Origin: Chitinophagaceae bacterium
Lineage (GTDB): Bacteria; Bacteroidota; Bacteroidia; Chitinophagales; Chitinophagaceae
Assembly (NCBI GenBank): GCA_947476485.1
Contig: CANJQU010000005.1
Coordinates: 1-64,000, forward strand
Length of the DNA stretch: 64,000 nt
Reading direction: 5' to 3'
Shown: positions 1 through 8,608 of the stretch, in pieces
How positions within the stretch are numbered: the stretch's first letter is position 1
Layout of the letters: each line of letters opens with the position of its first letter
Position numbers and translations under genes: made by a program
Notes under the pieces: generated by a model
The model's database searches: none
What the model saw: only the letters and a program-made list of their open reading frames with translations
Told to the model about the DNA's origin: nothing

Positions 1-299
1 ATGGTGAATAAGAATATCATGTAGCCAAGGTGAAAAAAACCATAGTGCACGAGGAAGAAAAGGGCCGTAGGCACGCGCCGGCCAAAGGTTTCCGTAGTGC
101 CCTCTGTAACTGGCTGTACTTTTCTGACCGTGATAATATCGAGAAATGTAAAAAAACCAAGCGTAACACTCTGCACCCAATACAACCAGATGAGTGTTGT
201 GAACACTTCAGGATGATGGTAGTAATAGTAGATCAGGTAGCCATTTACGGCTATCAATACCCACAACGATGGGTCGGTCATCATTTTCCTGGTATTCAT
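1..299 (-). CDS. DUF6498-like membrane protein, N-terminal part (cut by left edge)
   Basis: An open minus-strand frame starts at an ATG at 299 and runs off the left edge with no stop. The visible 99 residues begin MNTRKMMTDPSLWVLIAVNG and have two hydrophobic stretches (about residues 10-27 and 38-57), then a polar loop and the motif FLVHYGFFHLGYM near the edge. This hydrophobic layout with the F-x-x-HYG-x-F-H motif resembles DUF6498 integral membrane proteins, whose function is unknown. An upstream in-frame TGA fixes the start. No Shine-Dalgarno sequence is seen, which is usual in Bacteroidota. The family call is from memory of the motif and is moderate; that it is a membrane protein is firmer. 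Confidence 0.6.
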   Translation of the reverse strand, partial: MNTRKMMTDPSLWVLIAVNGYLIYYYYHHPEVFTTLIWLYWVQSVTLGFFTFLDIITVRKVQPVTEGTTETFGRRVPTALFFLVHYGFFHLGYMIFLFT

Positions 300-353
300 T
301 CGGACACTAATTTCATACTTTATTTTGGTATTTAATATTTTGGGTACTAAATA

Positions 354-1646
354 TTATAAATGCATACCAATACCACCACGTAGGATAAAGCCCCGGTCAA
401 GAGCTTCACCCATAAGGTAGCCCCTGGTCTTGTATCCGGCCTGGATAAAGAGGCCTGCTTTGTTTGGGAGGCTTACCGGCCGCACCAAAAGATCTGCCTT
501 CAACGCACCTCCAATTGCGTGAGTAGTGGGTTTCAAAGAATTTTCGAGATGCAGCTCTGGCTGCTCCCAAAGATCCAGATGTAGATTAAGTGTCATCGCT
601 TTGACATCAATAACATTGAACCCCTTGGCTGAAAAACCATAGAAACTATGCACAGGGGTTTTCCCGGCCATGAGGTCTCCGCTGAAGAGCATATGGCGGT
701 AGCGCACATAATTCATAAAATGGTACTGACTGCCAAAAGGAGTGAATGAATAGTTGACAGCCGGCAGATAACGCACCTTGCCGATCCTTATCATCGGTAT
801 TTTGTTCAGTTGCTTTTGCCCCTTAATGCCATAGGTATATAGTATTGAATAGGCCGCATAAAGCTGGAACGGATTGATAAATGAAACGAGATCGGCAGTC
901 AGTTGCTTCCTGATCGTGTATTGCTGATCGCCTTGCAGGCCGTAAAGAAAATTGATGCCATTTACATACGCCGTCATATCATTACCCGAATTCTTTTTAC
1001 CGATCCTTTCATAGGTCCTGGCCAGGTAGGCAAACTGGTTATTCTGAGAGAGCAGATAGAGCAGGCCCTGCCGGTAGTGCAGGGTGTCATCCAGTAACGC
1101 CTGCGAAACAACGGTATTGGCGAGCAGTATCTGCGCATCAACCCCGCCAATGCTAATGACAATATTGTCCAGTTGGGTTGGAAAGTGATACCCCGGCAGT
1201 TGCGTACCGGAATGGGCAAATCCGCTACCATTACCAAAGGGAAAAAAAAGATTGAGATTGAATGAGTTTTTGATGTAGCCATATTCCCGGAATCGTGCAC
1301 CATGGCCAAATGCCTCGTGCTGCACCAGCGCTATCAGTTCGTCTGCCTGTGCATCCAGCAGCCACAGCCTCACAGCACGATACCCAAAACCTACCGATTT
1401 TCTTAAAAACGTGTTCTCTCTTTTCAGCGTATCCGGAATATATCGGTCCTGGAAAGAATACAGCGCATGATGCAGGGTAATAAGGTCATTTGCACCTGCA
1501 TATTGTGACTGGTGCTTGTCAAAAACTAGCGTCGAATAAGATTGTGCAGAAGATGTAATCGAAACAAAACCCAACGAAATAACAAGCAAACCCTTCAATA
1601 GACAGGGATGAACACATTTGTTCCAAAGCTCGCTTTTAAATTTCAT
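354..1646 (-). CDS. Secreted or outer-membrane protein with an HExxGH motif, function unknown
   Basis: 430 residues. The N-terminus has a basic stretch and a hydrophobic core ending near SSAQ (residue 35), a signal peptide for export. The most telling motif is HEAFGHGAR at residues 110-118, an HExxGH pattern like the zinc site of M49 peptidases; I find no convincing third ligand, so activity is uncertain. The rest is rich in Gly, Tyr and Phe with alternating hydrophobic residues, as in an outer-membrane beta-barrel. An AGGAG sequence (1649-1653 on the plus strand as CTCCT) lies about 3-5 bases before the ATG, unusual in this genome, and supports the start. I do not recognise the family. Confidence 0.6.
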   Translation of the reverse strand: MKFKSELWNKCVHPCLLKGLLVISLGFVSITSSAQSYSTLVFDKHQSQYAGANDLITLHHALYSFQDRYIPDTLKRENTFLRKSVGFGYRAVRLWLLDAQADELIALVQHEAFGHGARFREYGYIKNSFNLNLFFPFGNGSGFAHSGTQLPGYHFPTQLDNIVISIGGVDAQILLANTVVSQALLDDTLHYRQGLLYLLSQNNQFAYLARTYERIGKKNSGNDMTAYVNGINFLYGLQGDQQYTIRKQLTADLVSFINPFQLYAAYSILYTYGIKGQKQLNKIPMIRIGKVRYLPAVNYSFTPFGSQYHFMNYVRYRHMLFSGDLMAGKTPVHSFYGFSAKGFNVIDVKAMTLNLHLDLWEQPELHLENSLKPTTHAIGGALKADLLVRPVSLPNKAGLFIQAGYKTRGYLMGEALDRGFILRGGIGMHL

Positions 1647-1707
1647 GGCTCCTAAAATAGTAAAAATAACGGTTGCCGAAATTCTGGCAGGAGATAATCA
1701 CATTTTA

Positions 1708-2721
1708 CTACAAGGCCACGCCCATGTTATTGAATACCATCTCAGATATCCTGGAAATGGCCTTTTCTTGCCTGCGCACATCGGCTCCTCTAGTCATTAT
1801 GGTTATCAGGTACGGGTTCCCTTCAAGAAATACAATCGCAGACTCATGCAGTTCGTGCACGTTTCCAAAACCTGCCTCTCCGAACTTATGGGCCACTTTT
1901 ATCGATGCGGGCAGCCCTTCCAAAATTCCATCCTTGAAATCACATTGGGTGAGCAATGTGATAGCTTCCTCAGAAGAGGGTATAGAGAGATAACCCGCAT
2001 CGTACAATACTCTCAAAAACATAGAAAAATCCCTCGGCGAGATAGTATAACCAATATCCTGTAGATTAGGTCTTGAAATACCCATATCCGAAAAAGCATT
2101 CAAAAATATGGTCGTATCCATATGGTTAGTTAGCAGGGTCGTAGCATAATTATCCGAATTGGCGATCATTGAGTGCAGCAGTTCTCTCACTGTGTAAGAT
2201 CGGCCGGGCACTATTGTTTTTGAATTAAAAGTTTGTGACATCGCAAATACTTCTCCCTTCTTATATTCAATTTTTCTTTGCAAAATGCCATGATCTGTTT
2301 CTGCCATCTTCAGATATGTAATCAAATTTACTATTTTCAATAAAGAGCCGGGATGATATGTCGCATTGGCGTTGATAGACATCCAACTGTCATCAGACAA
2401 ACTCATGAAATAAACGGATGCAGTCGACAAATTGCCGGCCTGTTTCTCATTTTCTATTGCAGAACTTATACTTGATTTCAGTGATTTATAATTAGATGAC
2501 TCACATTCCGGGGCAGCAGAAAATATAGGGTGCACATACTTGTAGCCTTTCAATCTATTAAGATTGTATTTGCACTCTGGCTTGTCCGAAGCGACAATTG
2601 AAGAAACGCCTGGTTCCGGATTCGTTTGCTTTTGCTGTATGGGTAAAGCAAAAAAGGTGATTGCACCGCCAAAAATCGCAGACAGCATAACAAGACCTGC
2701 CTGTTTTGGTTTTATTTGCAT
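1708..2721 (-). CDS. Class-A beta-lactamase-like serine hydrolase
   Basis: 337 residues with an N-terminal membrane anchor or signal (residues 8-26), so it probably acts in the periplasm. The three active-site boxes of penicillin-recognising serine hydrolases are present: S126-x-x-K129 (in HPGSLLK), S189-D190-N191, and H278-K279-F280-G281 in place of KTG. Such HKxG boxes occur in the Beta-lactamase2 family (PF13354), whose members include beta-lactamases and carboxypeptidase- or transpeptidase-like proteins. An acylating serine enzyme is well supported; whether it hydrolyses beta-lactams or acts on peptidoglycan cannot be told from sequence. A TAAATATA sequence on the plus strand (2754-2761) may be a weak -7 element for it. 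Confidence 0.8.
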   Translation of the reverse strand: MQIKPKQAGLVMLSAIFGGAITFFALPIQQKQTNPEPGVSSIVASDKPECKYNLNRLKGYKYVHPIFSAAPECESSNYKSLKSSISSAIENEKQAGNLSTASVYFMSLSDDSWMSINANATYHPGSLLKIVNLITYLKMAETDHGILQRKIEYKKGEVFAMSQTFNSKTIVPGRSYTVRELLHSMIANSDNYATTLLTNHMDTTIFLNAFSDMGISRPNLQDIGYTISPRDFSMFLRVLYDAGYLSIPSSEEAITLLTQCDFKDGILEGLPASIKVAHKFGEAGFGNVHELHESAIVFLEGNPYLITIMTRGADVRRQEKAISRISEMVFNNMGVAL

Positions 2722-2867
2722 ATATAGTACGTTTATTATTAGGGTTTAAGACGTAAATATAGTGTCGTTCCAAGACAAGCATCTGTCAAACGGGGTAAAA
2801 ATGCATTTTTTAGGGGCGTGTAGAATTGAATACTATGAAGCTGTTCTAAATGGAATAATAAGGCGAA

Positions 2868-3272
2868 TTACCTTTGATAGCTTTTATCGTACCGGACAAA
2901 GAAAGCGATCCATATTGATCTTGCCAGTCTTTGTATGGGTGGTTGCAGCACAATAAGCAATGCAGCATTTACACCCAACCACCAAAATACCCGATTGTCC
3001 TTGACGGACATACCAATCGTGAACCACCACATGATGAAGGTTAATCCGCTGAAAAATACGGTCAGGCCATAACTCACAAAACCAGTACCAAAATAAAAGC
3101 CTGTCTGCAATTCAAACTTTTGCCCGCAGACCGGGCAAACCTCCGGCATCCGCATTGTACTTCTGAGATCATAAGGATTGGCAGTAACGAACAGGTTGCC
3201 CCTCCTGCAATGCGGGCACTTGTTAGTTATCACACTGCTTAAAAGTCCGGGACTTGAATGTGCTTCGCTCAT
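2868..3272 (-). CDS. DUF983 family zinc-ribbon membrane protein
   Basis: 134 residues. Two CxxC knuckles, CPHC near residue 19 and CPVC near residue 46, form a zinc ribbon, followed by two hydrophobic helices (about residues 63-83 and 90-110). This arrangement and length are typical of DUF983, a bacterial family of unknown function. Its ATG overlaps the TGA of the AraC regulator just upstream (ATGA, 3269-3272), so the two genes are translationally coupled and probably co-transcribed. The coupling suggests the regulator and this membrane protein belong to one response, but the sequence does not say which. Confidence 0.85.
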   Translation of the reverse strand: MSEAHSSPGLLSSVITNKCPHCRRGNLFVTANPYDLRSTMRMPEVCPVCGQKFELQTGFYFGTGFVSYGLTVFFSGLTFIMWWFTIGMSVKDNRVFWWLGVNAALLIVLQPPIQRLARSIWIAFFVRYDKSYQR

Positions 3273-4174
3273 ATAGATTCACTTTTGGTACCACCTGAAG
3301 CCTTTCTGAATTCTTCAGGTGTAATATGTAAACACTTTTTAAAAAACTTTGTGAAATGAGAATTATCAGAAAAATTCAACTGGTTGGATATCTCCGATAT
3401 TGCCATATCCGCGTTGATCAACAGTCTCTTTGCTTCAAGCAGTATCCTATCCCTGATCACCTCACCGGCAGGCTTACCCAGCAGGTCTTTGCAGAGCGCA
3501 TTAAGGTGATTTGGCGTTATGTAAAGCATAGCGGCATATTCACGCGGCAGCCTCTTTTCAGCATAGTATTTGTCCACCAACTTTCTGAAATTGAACAAAA
3601 CTGTCTGGCTTTGCAGTGGCGCTTGCGTTGCAGTGTGCGCTGGGCTGTTGCGAAAGACGAGGATAAATAATTCAATGAGGCAGGCACGAACAAGGTCAAG
3701 AGATGTTGCATCACTATTCCTAACTTCATCGACTATGTTTCTAAAGACGGTTTTAATACCAGACTGGGCGTTAGGAATTAGTTCACGGACGCTATCCCGG
3801 GCTATTCCTCTGAAGAAAGTAAATTTCTCAAGGTAGGCTGCATCAGAAAGAAATGAGCGAAACAGGCCTTCCGAAAAGTTGATAACGAATCCATCCACAT
3901 GTCCATCAAAATTCCAGCTATGTACCTGGCCGGGGATCATAAAGTAAATCTGTCCCGACCTCACGTCAAACCGTTCAAAATCGATAGTGTGGTATCCGCT
4001 TCCTTCAGTAAAAAGTACAATGTGATAAAATGAATGACGATGCGGCAAATGCAGGTTCGGATGAACCTCCAGGTAAGCCGCAAACGGTTCGGCTATCAGA
4101 TCCTGATGAATATGATCGTGCCCGCTTAGCGAGCATATATCATAAACCGGTATCGTCGTTTTTACCTTTCGCAT
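3269..4174 (-). CDS. AraC family transcriptional regulator
   Basis: 301 residues from the ATG at 4174. A cupin-like sensor domain occupies about residues 20-150 (HPNLHLPHRHSFYHIVLFTEG and IPGQVHSW are typical of AraC_binding). The C-terminal 100 residues carry the paired helix-turn-helix DNA-binding domain, with AISEISNQLNFSDNSHFTKF as the second helix-turn-helix and HITPEEFRK at the end. I chose 4174 over the upstream TTG at 4201 because a perfect -7 element lies at 4182-4189, inside the longer frame. It overlaps the downstream DUF983 gene by four bases. The effector is not predictable. Confidence 0.9.
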   Translation of the reverse strand: MRKVKTTIPVYDICSLSGHDHIHQDLIAEPFAAYLEVHPNLHLPHRHSFYHIVLFTEGSGYHTIDFERFDVRSGQIYFMIPGQVHSWNFDGHVDGFVINFSEGLFRSFLSDAAYLEKFTFFRGIARDSVRELIPNAQSGIKTVFRNIVDEVRNSDATSLDLVRACLIELFILVFRNSPAHTATQAPLQSQTVLFNFRKLVDKYYAEKRLPREYAAMLYITPNHLNALCKDLLGKPAGEVIRDRILLEAKRLLINADMAISEISNQLNFSDNSHFTKFFKKCLHITPEEFRKASGGTKSESI

Positions 4175-4181
4175 CAGATCA

Positions 4182-4189
4182 CAAAGATA
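4182..4189 (-). promoter_or_regulatory. Candidate -7 promoter element for the AraC gene
   Basis: On the minus strand the bases read TATCTTTG, a full match to the Bacteroidota -7 consensus TAnnTTTG, eight bases before the ATG at 4174. A leader of only a few bases is implied. No clear TTTG -33 element is found at the expected distance, so this is a moderate call. Confidence 0.4.
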
Positions 4190-4576
4190 CCATTGATACA
4201 AATGGGTCTATTGTAAAAACTATACAATTAGTTGTATTTTTTACTGATTTCTCTTCTAGTTGAAAAATTACACTCACTCCCGGGACTATCTAACCTGGTG
4301 CTTCACGATGGGTAATTACTTGCCTGAATCACTCGCTTTTTTGAGTATATAAAACCGCTCTTATTTGCTATCTACAAGTTACTAACACTAACTAACACGT
4401 TATCAACATTCCATTTGCCCATTTCGTTAGCAAATTCAGCTCAAAACCAATACAGTAAAGGGTTTCACTTCATATATCAGGATGTGGATAAATATGTAAA
4501 GTTATTTCTGTGGAAATAAGTGGGAAAAAGTGTTATTTTGTGGAGATAATTGATTTTATCGCCTCTAAACACACAC
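4190..4576. other. Divergent intergenic region between the AraC gene and the dcw cluster
   Basis: About 390 bases without a gene. It holds the upstream region of the AraC gene on one side and the dcw control region on the other. Its only clear structure is the GTG-repeat MraZ box near 4510-4544, with one further isolated GTGGA at 4484. I see no convincing -33/-7 promoter pair for mraZ and no terminator. Confidence 0.5.
4510..4544 (+). promoter_or_regulatory. MraZ box: four GTG repeats at 10-base spacing
   Basis: GTGGA at 4510, GTGGG at 4520, GTGTT at 4530 and GTGGA at 4540 are spaced exactly one helical turn apart, 33 bases before the mraZ ATG. MraZ is known to bind direct GTG-containing repeats with 10-base phasing upstream of its own operon in E. 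coli and Mollicutes. The match in phase and position supports autoregulation of the whole cluster by MraZ. The third repeat is the most degenerate. Confidence 0.8.
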
Positions 4577-5044
4577 ATGACCAGTTTTCTCGGTGAATAT
4601 GAAATAGCAATAGACGCTAAAGGGCGTTTCTTATTGCCATCGGGATTCCGGAAGCAGCTAGCTGAAGGAATGGGGGAAAAGTTTGTCATAAACCGTGGTT
4701 TTGAGAACTGTCTTTCGATATACACCATGGACACATGGAGTGCAATAAGCGAAAAGATAAACCGCCTCAATGATTTCAAACCCGCAGTCAGAGAATTCAA
4801 AAGATTATTCCTGAACGGAGCAACAATAGTAGAGGTAGATAGCGCCGACCGCATACTGCTGCCTAAGCCATTGCAGGAGCATGCCGGTATAAAGAAAGAT
4901 GCTGTGTTGAGTGCGCAGGGCAATAAAGTGGAATTGTGGGATAAAGATACTTATTATAATTATCTCCGTGAGCGTGTTGGCGGTTTCAGCAAGCTGGCGG
5001 AAGAAGTGGCAAATGATTTCGGGAACCCATTTGAAAATCTATAA
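4577..5044 (+). CDS. mraZ: Transcriptional regulator MraZ
   Basis: 155 residues from the ATG at 4577; the frame is open further upstream, but the MTSFLGEYEIAIDAKGR start fits the family. Two SpoVT/AbrB-like halves are visible: the first with DAKGRFLLPSGFR, the second with VDSADRILLPKPL. MraZ forms ring-shaped oligomers and represses the dcw operon by binding GTG repeats, which occur just upstream. It is the first gene of the operon and its TAA is one base before the rsmH ATG, so translation is tightly linked. Confidence 0.95.
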   Translation: MTSFLGEYEIAIDAKGRFLLPSGFRKQLAEGMGEKFVINRGFENCLSIYTMDTWSAISEKINRLNDFKPAVREFKRLFLNGATIVEVDSADRILLPKPLQEHAGIKKDAVLSAQGNKVELWDKDTYYNYLRERVGGFSKLAEEVANDFGNPFENL

Positions 5045-5045
5045 A

Positions 5046-5957
5046 ATGGGCACACCCGGTTTTTACCACACAACAGTTCTTTTACATGAGGCAGTAGATG
5101 GTTTGGCGATAAAGGAAAACGGTGTTTATGTAGATGCCACTTTCGGTGGCGGCGGGCATAGCAGGCTGATCCTGGAAAAGCTGGGGCCGCAAGGAAAGCT
5201 GATCGCATTTGACCAGGACGCAGATGCGTGGAAGAACAAACCCGATGACCCACGGCTAATTCCCGTGACGGAGAACTTTAAATACCTGAGGCGGTTTTTA
5301 CGGTTACACGGGCAGAATGAAGTAGATGGGATACTTGCAGACCTGGGCGTCAGTTCTTTTCAGTTTGACACCGCAGAACGGGGATTTTCGATCCGCTTCG
5401 ATGGGCCGCTGGACATGAGAATGGACAAACGCTCGGAGTTAACCGCAGCAGAGATACTGCGGACCTACAACGAACAACAAATGCATACGCTCTTTGAACA
5501 ATACGGTGAGGTGCGCAATTCGAAAGAGTTGGCAAAGCACATAGCAGGACAGCGAAAAGGAAAGACGGTGCAGACCATCGAAGGGCTTAAAGCAATGCTG
5601 GGTCCTGTGATACGGGGCAATCCCAACAAGTACCTGGCGCAGGTGTTCCAGGCGCTGAGAATTGAGGTGAATGACGAGCTGGGCGCGCTGAAAGAGTTTT
5701 TGCAGCAGGCAGCAATAAGTCTGAAACCGGGCGGCAGGTTAAGCGTGATATCGTTTCACTCCCTGGAAGACAGGATAGTGAAGCACTATATAAAAAGAGG
5801 ACGGTGGGATGAGGCAGGTGAGTATGAGGAGGCGATAGTGCCATTGCTGAGGCCGGTGAATGCGAAGCCCATAGAACCGACAGATGAAGAGATAAAAAAC
5901 AATCCCCGGTCGCGTAGCGCACGATTGAGAGTAGCGGAAAAAAAAACCAACCCCTAA
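5046..5957 (+). CDS. rsmH: 16S rRNA (cytosine-1402-N4)-methyltransferase
   Basis: 303 residues from the ATG at 5046. The SAM-binding motif DATFGGGGHS, the helical insert domain and the motifs DLGVSSFQFD, FQALRIEVNDEL and SFHSLEDRIVK mark RsmH (MraW), which methylates C1402 of 16S rRNA in the cytoplasm. A longer frame upstream overlaps mraZ, but homology begins at MGTPGFYHTT. The stop codon lies inside a small palindrome (CCCC-TAAA-GGGG, 5951-5962), so the last residues (TNP) seem to come from a dispersed repeat. Confidence 0.95.
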   Translation: MGTPGFYHTTVLLHEAVDGLAIKENGVYVDATFGGGGHSRLILEKLGPQGKLIAFDQDADAWKNKPDDPRLIPVTENFKYLRRFLRLHGQNEVDGILADLGVSSFQFDTAERGFSIRFDGPLDMRMDKRSELTAAEILRTYNEQQMHTLFEQYGEVRNSKELAKHIAGQRKGKTVQTIEGLKAMLGPVIRGNPNKYLAQVFQALRIEVNDELGALKEFLQQAAISLKPGGRLSVISFHSLEDRIVKHYIKRGRWDEAGEYEEAIVPLLRPVNAKPIEPTDEEIKNNPRSRSARLRVAEKKTNP

Positions 5958-6006
5958 AGGGGCTTCCCAATGGGGAGCAGGTTGCAGAGACGCAATGCTT
6001 GCGTCT
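5951..6006. repeat. Palindromic repeat cluster spanning the rsmH stop codon
   Basis: CCCCTAAAGGGG (5951-5962) contains the rsmH stop in its loop. It is followed by TTCCC-AAT-GGGGA and then by a perfect 8-base stem, AGACGCAA (5988-5995) and TTGCGTCT (5999-6006), with a TGC loop. There is no T-run, so this is not a standard terminator. It resembles short dispersed palindromes common in Bacteroidota genomes. Confidence 0.65.
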
Positions 6007-6087
6007 TCAGACTATACGGGAAGCGGAGGATGGATTGAGGGATGACAAGTAATAAAAATAGGGTCCTGTAAGGGATTTAGGGTTAAT

Positions 6088-6444
6088 ATGAGTAACGAGG
6101 AGCAGATAAGTCAGCCGCAGGAGGCGCTGACGCCCGCGCAACGGGTTAGGAACGACTGGCGGTCGTTGGTGGAAAAAGTATCTTATAAAGCGATAGTTAA
6201 TAACATTCCTTTCCTGGCATTTATAGCCCTCTTGTGTGTATTGTATATCAGCAACAGCCATCGTGCTATTGATATGCAGCGGGAGATAAATGCCCAGAAT
6301 AAAATATTGAAAGAGCTGCGATGGAAGTATATGGATACCAAATCGCAACTCATGTATGTTAAAACAGAAACGCAGGTAATCAGGAACGCAGAAAAGCTCG
6401 GATTAAAGCCGTCATTGCTTCCGGCATACAAGATCAAAAAGTGA
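6088..6444 (+). CDS. ftsL: FtsL-like cell division protein
   Basis: 118 residues with a single membrane segment (about residues 41-58, IPFLAFIALLCVLYIS) after a cytoplasmic N-terminus, then a periplasmic coiled coil with leucine-zipper character (REINAQNKILKELRWKYMD) and the LGLKPSLLP end. This is the FtsL-like fold of Bacteroidota dcw clusters. FtsL works with FtsB/DivIC and FtsQ to activate FtsW-FtsI. Its position between rsmH and the division transpeptidase gene is the canonical ftsL slot. Sequence similarity to proteobacterial FtsL is low, so context carries much of the call. Confidence 0.88.
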   Translation: MSNEEQISQPQEALTPAQRVRNDWRSLVEKVSYKAIVNNIPFLAFIALLCVLYISNSHRAIDMQREINAQNKILKELRWKYMDTKSQLMYVKTETQVIRNAEKLGLKPSLLPAYKIKK

Positions 6445-6514
6445 TAGGTAATTGGGCAAAAGGTTAAAAGGATAAAAAGTCACGGCGTAGGACGAACAGA
6501 CTTACTACTAAAGA

Positions 6515-8608
6515 ATGAACATAAAGAAGGACATACGGTTCAGGGTGTACATCGCTTTTACATGCATTTGCGTGTTTGGGCTCGCTATCATCATTAAGGC
6601 CGCAATGATCCAGGCAAAAGAGGGACCGAAACTTCGCGCCATGGCTCGTGAAATGCATACACGCTTTGATACGCTGCTGGCTGAACGTGGAAATATCTAT
6701 ACCGAGGATGGCGTGCTGCTGAGTTCTTCTATTCCCGAATTTGACGTTCACGTTGACTTCTCGGTAATTGACTCCGGCTTATTCGCTAAAAATATCGATT
6801 CTCTTTCCCGTTGTGTATCCCGCCTGTTTGGCGACAGGTCTGCAGAAGACTATAAGGAAGTATTTGTGCGTGCATATAATGAAGAGAACAAATACTTCAT
6901 GCTGGGGCATAAGCTGAAATACTACCAGTATGAAGCGCTGCGCACCTTTCCAATATTCAACAAAGGCAAGGGTCACGGAGGATTCATTGAAGATTCAAAG
7001 GAAAAACGCACAACCCCTTATGAGATACTGGCAAAACGCGTGATCGGCGAATTCAGGGACAGCAACATCACCGGTCTTGAAGCAAAATACAACCATGAGC
7101 TCGTCGGCGAGAATGGCCGCCGTGTAGTGCAGAAAAGCACAGGAAATGTGTGGGTACCTATCGACGGATCAGAAGTGGACCCCGTAAATGGCCAGGACAT
7201 CGTAACTACTATAGATATAAATGTACAGGACGTAGCAGAACATGCGTTGCTGAGCATACTTGAAAAATATGAATGCCTGTATGGCACCTGCATCGTTATG
7301 GAGGTAAAAACAGGCAAAATAAGAACGCTTGTGAACCTTGGACGCCAAAAGGATGGCAGCTATTGGGAAGACTATAATTACGCCATGAGCCCCACGGAAC
7401 CCGGCTCTACATTTAAGTTGGTAACACTGCTGTCATTGCTCAACGATAAGTTCATCAATGTAGAGAACATTGTGGACGCAGAAGGAGGCGCAATCCGGTT
7501 TGGCAATGATGTGATGAAAGACTCCCACCTTGGCCTGCATGCCATGCCCATCTGGAAGGCATATGCAGAATCGAGCAACGCAGCCTTTGCAAAACTGGCA
7601 TACAATTATTACAGGGACAATCCGGCGAAATTCACAGATCATCTGAAAGCGCTGCGCCTCGACAAACCTACCGGCATAGACCTGATCGGCGAGCGGCCAA
7701 CACATCTTGTCCTGCCCGGCTCTAAGGAATGGAGCAATACATCCCTCCCCTGGATGGCCGCCGGTTATAATGTGCAGATCACACCGCTGCATACCTGCAT
7801 GATGTATAATGCGATCGCCAACAATGGCAGGATGATGAAACCCTACCTCGTTAGTGCCATAAAGGAATATGGGAAAGACGTGAAAAATTTCGAGCCGACT
7901 GAAGTACAGCAGGTGGGTGATTCATCTGCGATAGCACAAATACAAAAGTGTATGCGCGCGGTGATAACCGATGGTACCGCAAAGGGCATCGAATCGCCAT
8001 ACTATACAATGGCCGGAAAAACAGGCACGGCACAGGTGGCAGATAAAGGCATCCGTTACACCGACGGCGTATACCAGGGCTCGTTTGTGGGCTTCTTACC
8101 TGCAGACCAGCCAAAATATACCATCTGCGTAGTGATCAGGACCAAGGCGCACTCAGCAGCATACTATGGTGGCGCTATAGCCGCGCCGGTATTCCGGATG
8201 GTAGCCGATAAGATATTCTCAGCGAATATAGGCGCATGGGGCGGTCCGCTGGATAGTCTTGCTAAGAACGGATCTGGCATGATGCCTGCAAAAGCAGCCA
8301 CTGCACGTAATTACCGGGTAATGCTGAACGCATTGCAGAAACCTGCGCCATCCCTCCCTGCGGAAGACATCAACAGGATGATGGAACTGAAGACAGACTC
8401 GAACAAACACATGACTGTGGCGCCGAAGAAGATATTCCGCAACATAATGCCTGACGTGACGGGCATGGGCGTGAAAGATGCGGTTTACATGCTGGAAGCA
8501 AGCGGCCTGCAGGTGACGGTACAAGGAAAAGGAAAAGTGCGGGGACAATCTATAACACCGGGAACGATCATAAATAAAGGACAAAGCATCATACTACAGT
8601 TAAGCTAA
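6515..8608 (+). CDS. ftsI: Division-specific penicillin-binding protein with PASTA domain (FtsI/SpoVD type)
   Basis: 697 residues. One N-terminal membrane anchor (about residues 11-31), a PBP dimerisation domain, then a transpeptidase domain with S298-x-x-K301 (in EPGSTFK), S353-x-N355 and K502-T503-G504. A single PASTA domain ends the protein (about residues 645-697, from MPDVTGMGVKDAV). It crosslinks septal peptidoglycan outside the inner membrane together with FtsW. PASTA-bearing FtsI proteins are usual in Bacteroidota. Its TAA shares one base with the murE ATG, so the two are translationally coupled. Confidence 0.95.
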   Translation: MNIKKDIRFRVYIAFTCICVFGLAIIIKAAMIQAKEGPKLRAMAREMHTRFDTLLAERGNIYTEDGVLLSSSIPEFDVHVDFSVIDSGLFAKNIDSLSRCVSRLFGDRSAEDYKEVFVRAYNEENKYFMLGHKLKYYQYEALRTFPIFNKGKGHGGFIEDSKEKRTTPYEILAKRVIGEFRDSNITGLEAKYNHELVGENGRRVVQKSTGNVWVPIDGSEVDPVNGQDIVTTIDINVQDVAEHALLSILEKYECLYGTCIVMEVKTGKIRTLVNLGRQKDGSYWEDYNYAMSPTEPGSTFKLVTLLSLLNDKFINVENIVDAEGGAIRFGNDVMKDSHLGLHAMPIWKAYAESSNAAFAKLAYNYYRDNPAKFTDHLKALRLDKPTGIDLIGERPTHLVLPGSKEWSNTSLPWMAAGYNVQITPLHTCMMYNAIANNGRMMKPYLVSAIKEYGKDVKNFEPTEVQQVGDSSAIAQIQKCMRAVITDGTAKGIESPYYTMAGKTGTAQVADKGIRYTDGVYQGSFVGFLPADQPKYTICVVIRTKAHSAAYYGGAIAAPVFRMVADKIFSANIGAWGGPLDSLAKNGSGMMPAKAATARNYRVMLNALQKPAPSLPAEDINRMMELKTDSNKHMTVAPKKIFRNIMPDVTGMGVKDAVYMLEASGLQVTVQGKGKVRGQSITPGTIINKGQSIILQLS

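Noticed and set aside
30-335. 101-codon plus-strand frame at the left edge
   Set aside because: It is antisense to the open DUF6498-like gene fragment, whose hydrophobic pattern and motif are far more gene-like.
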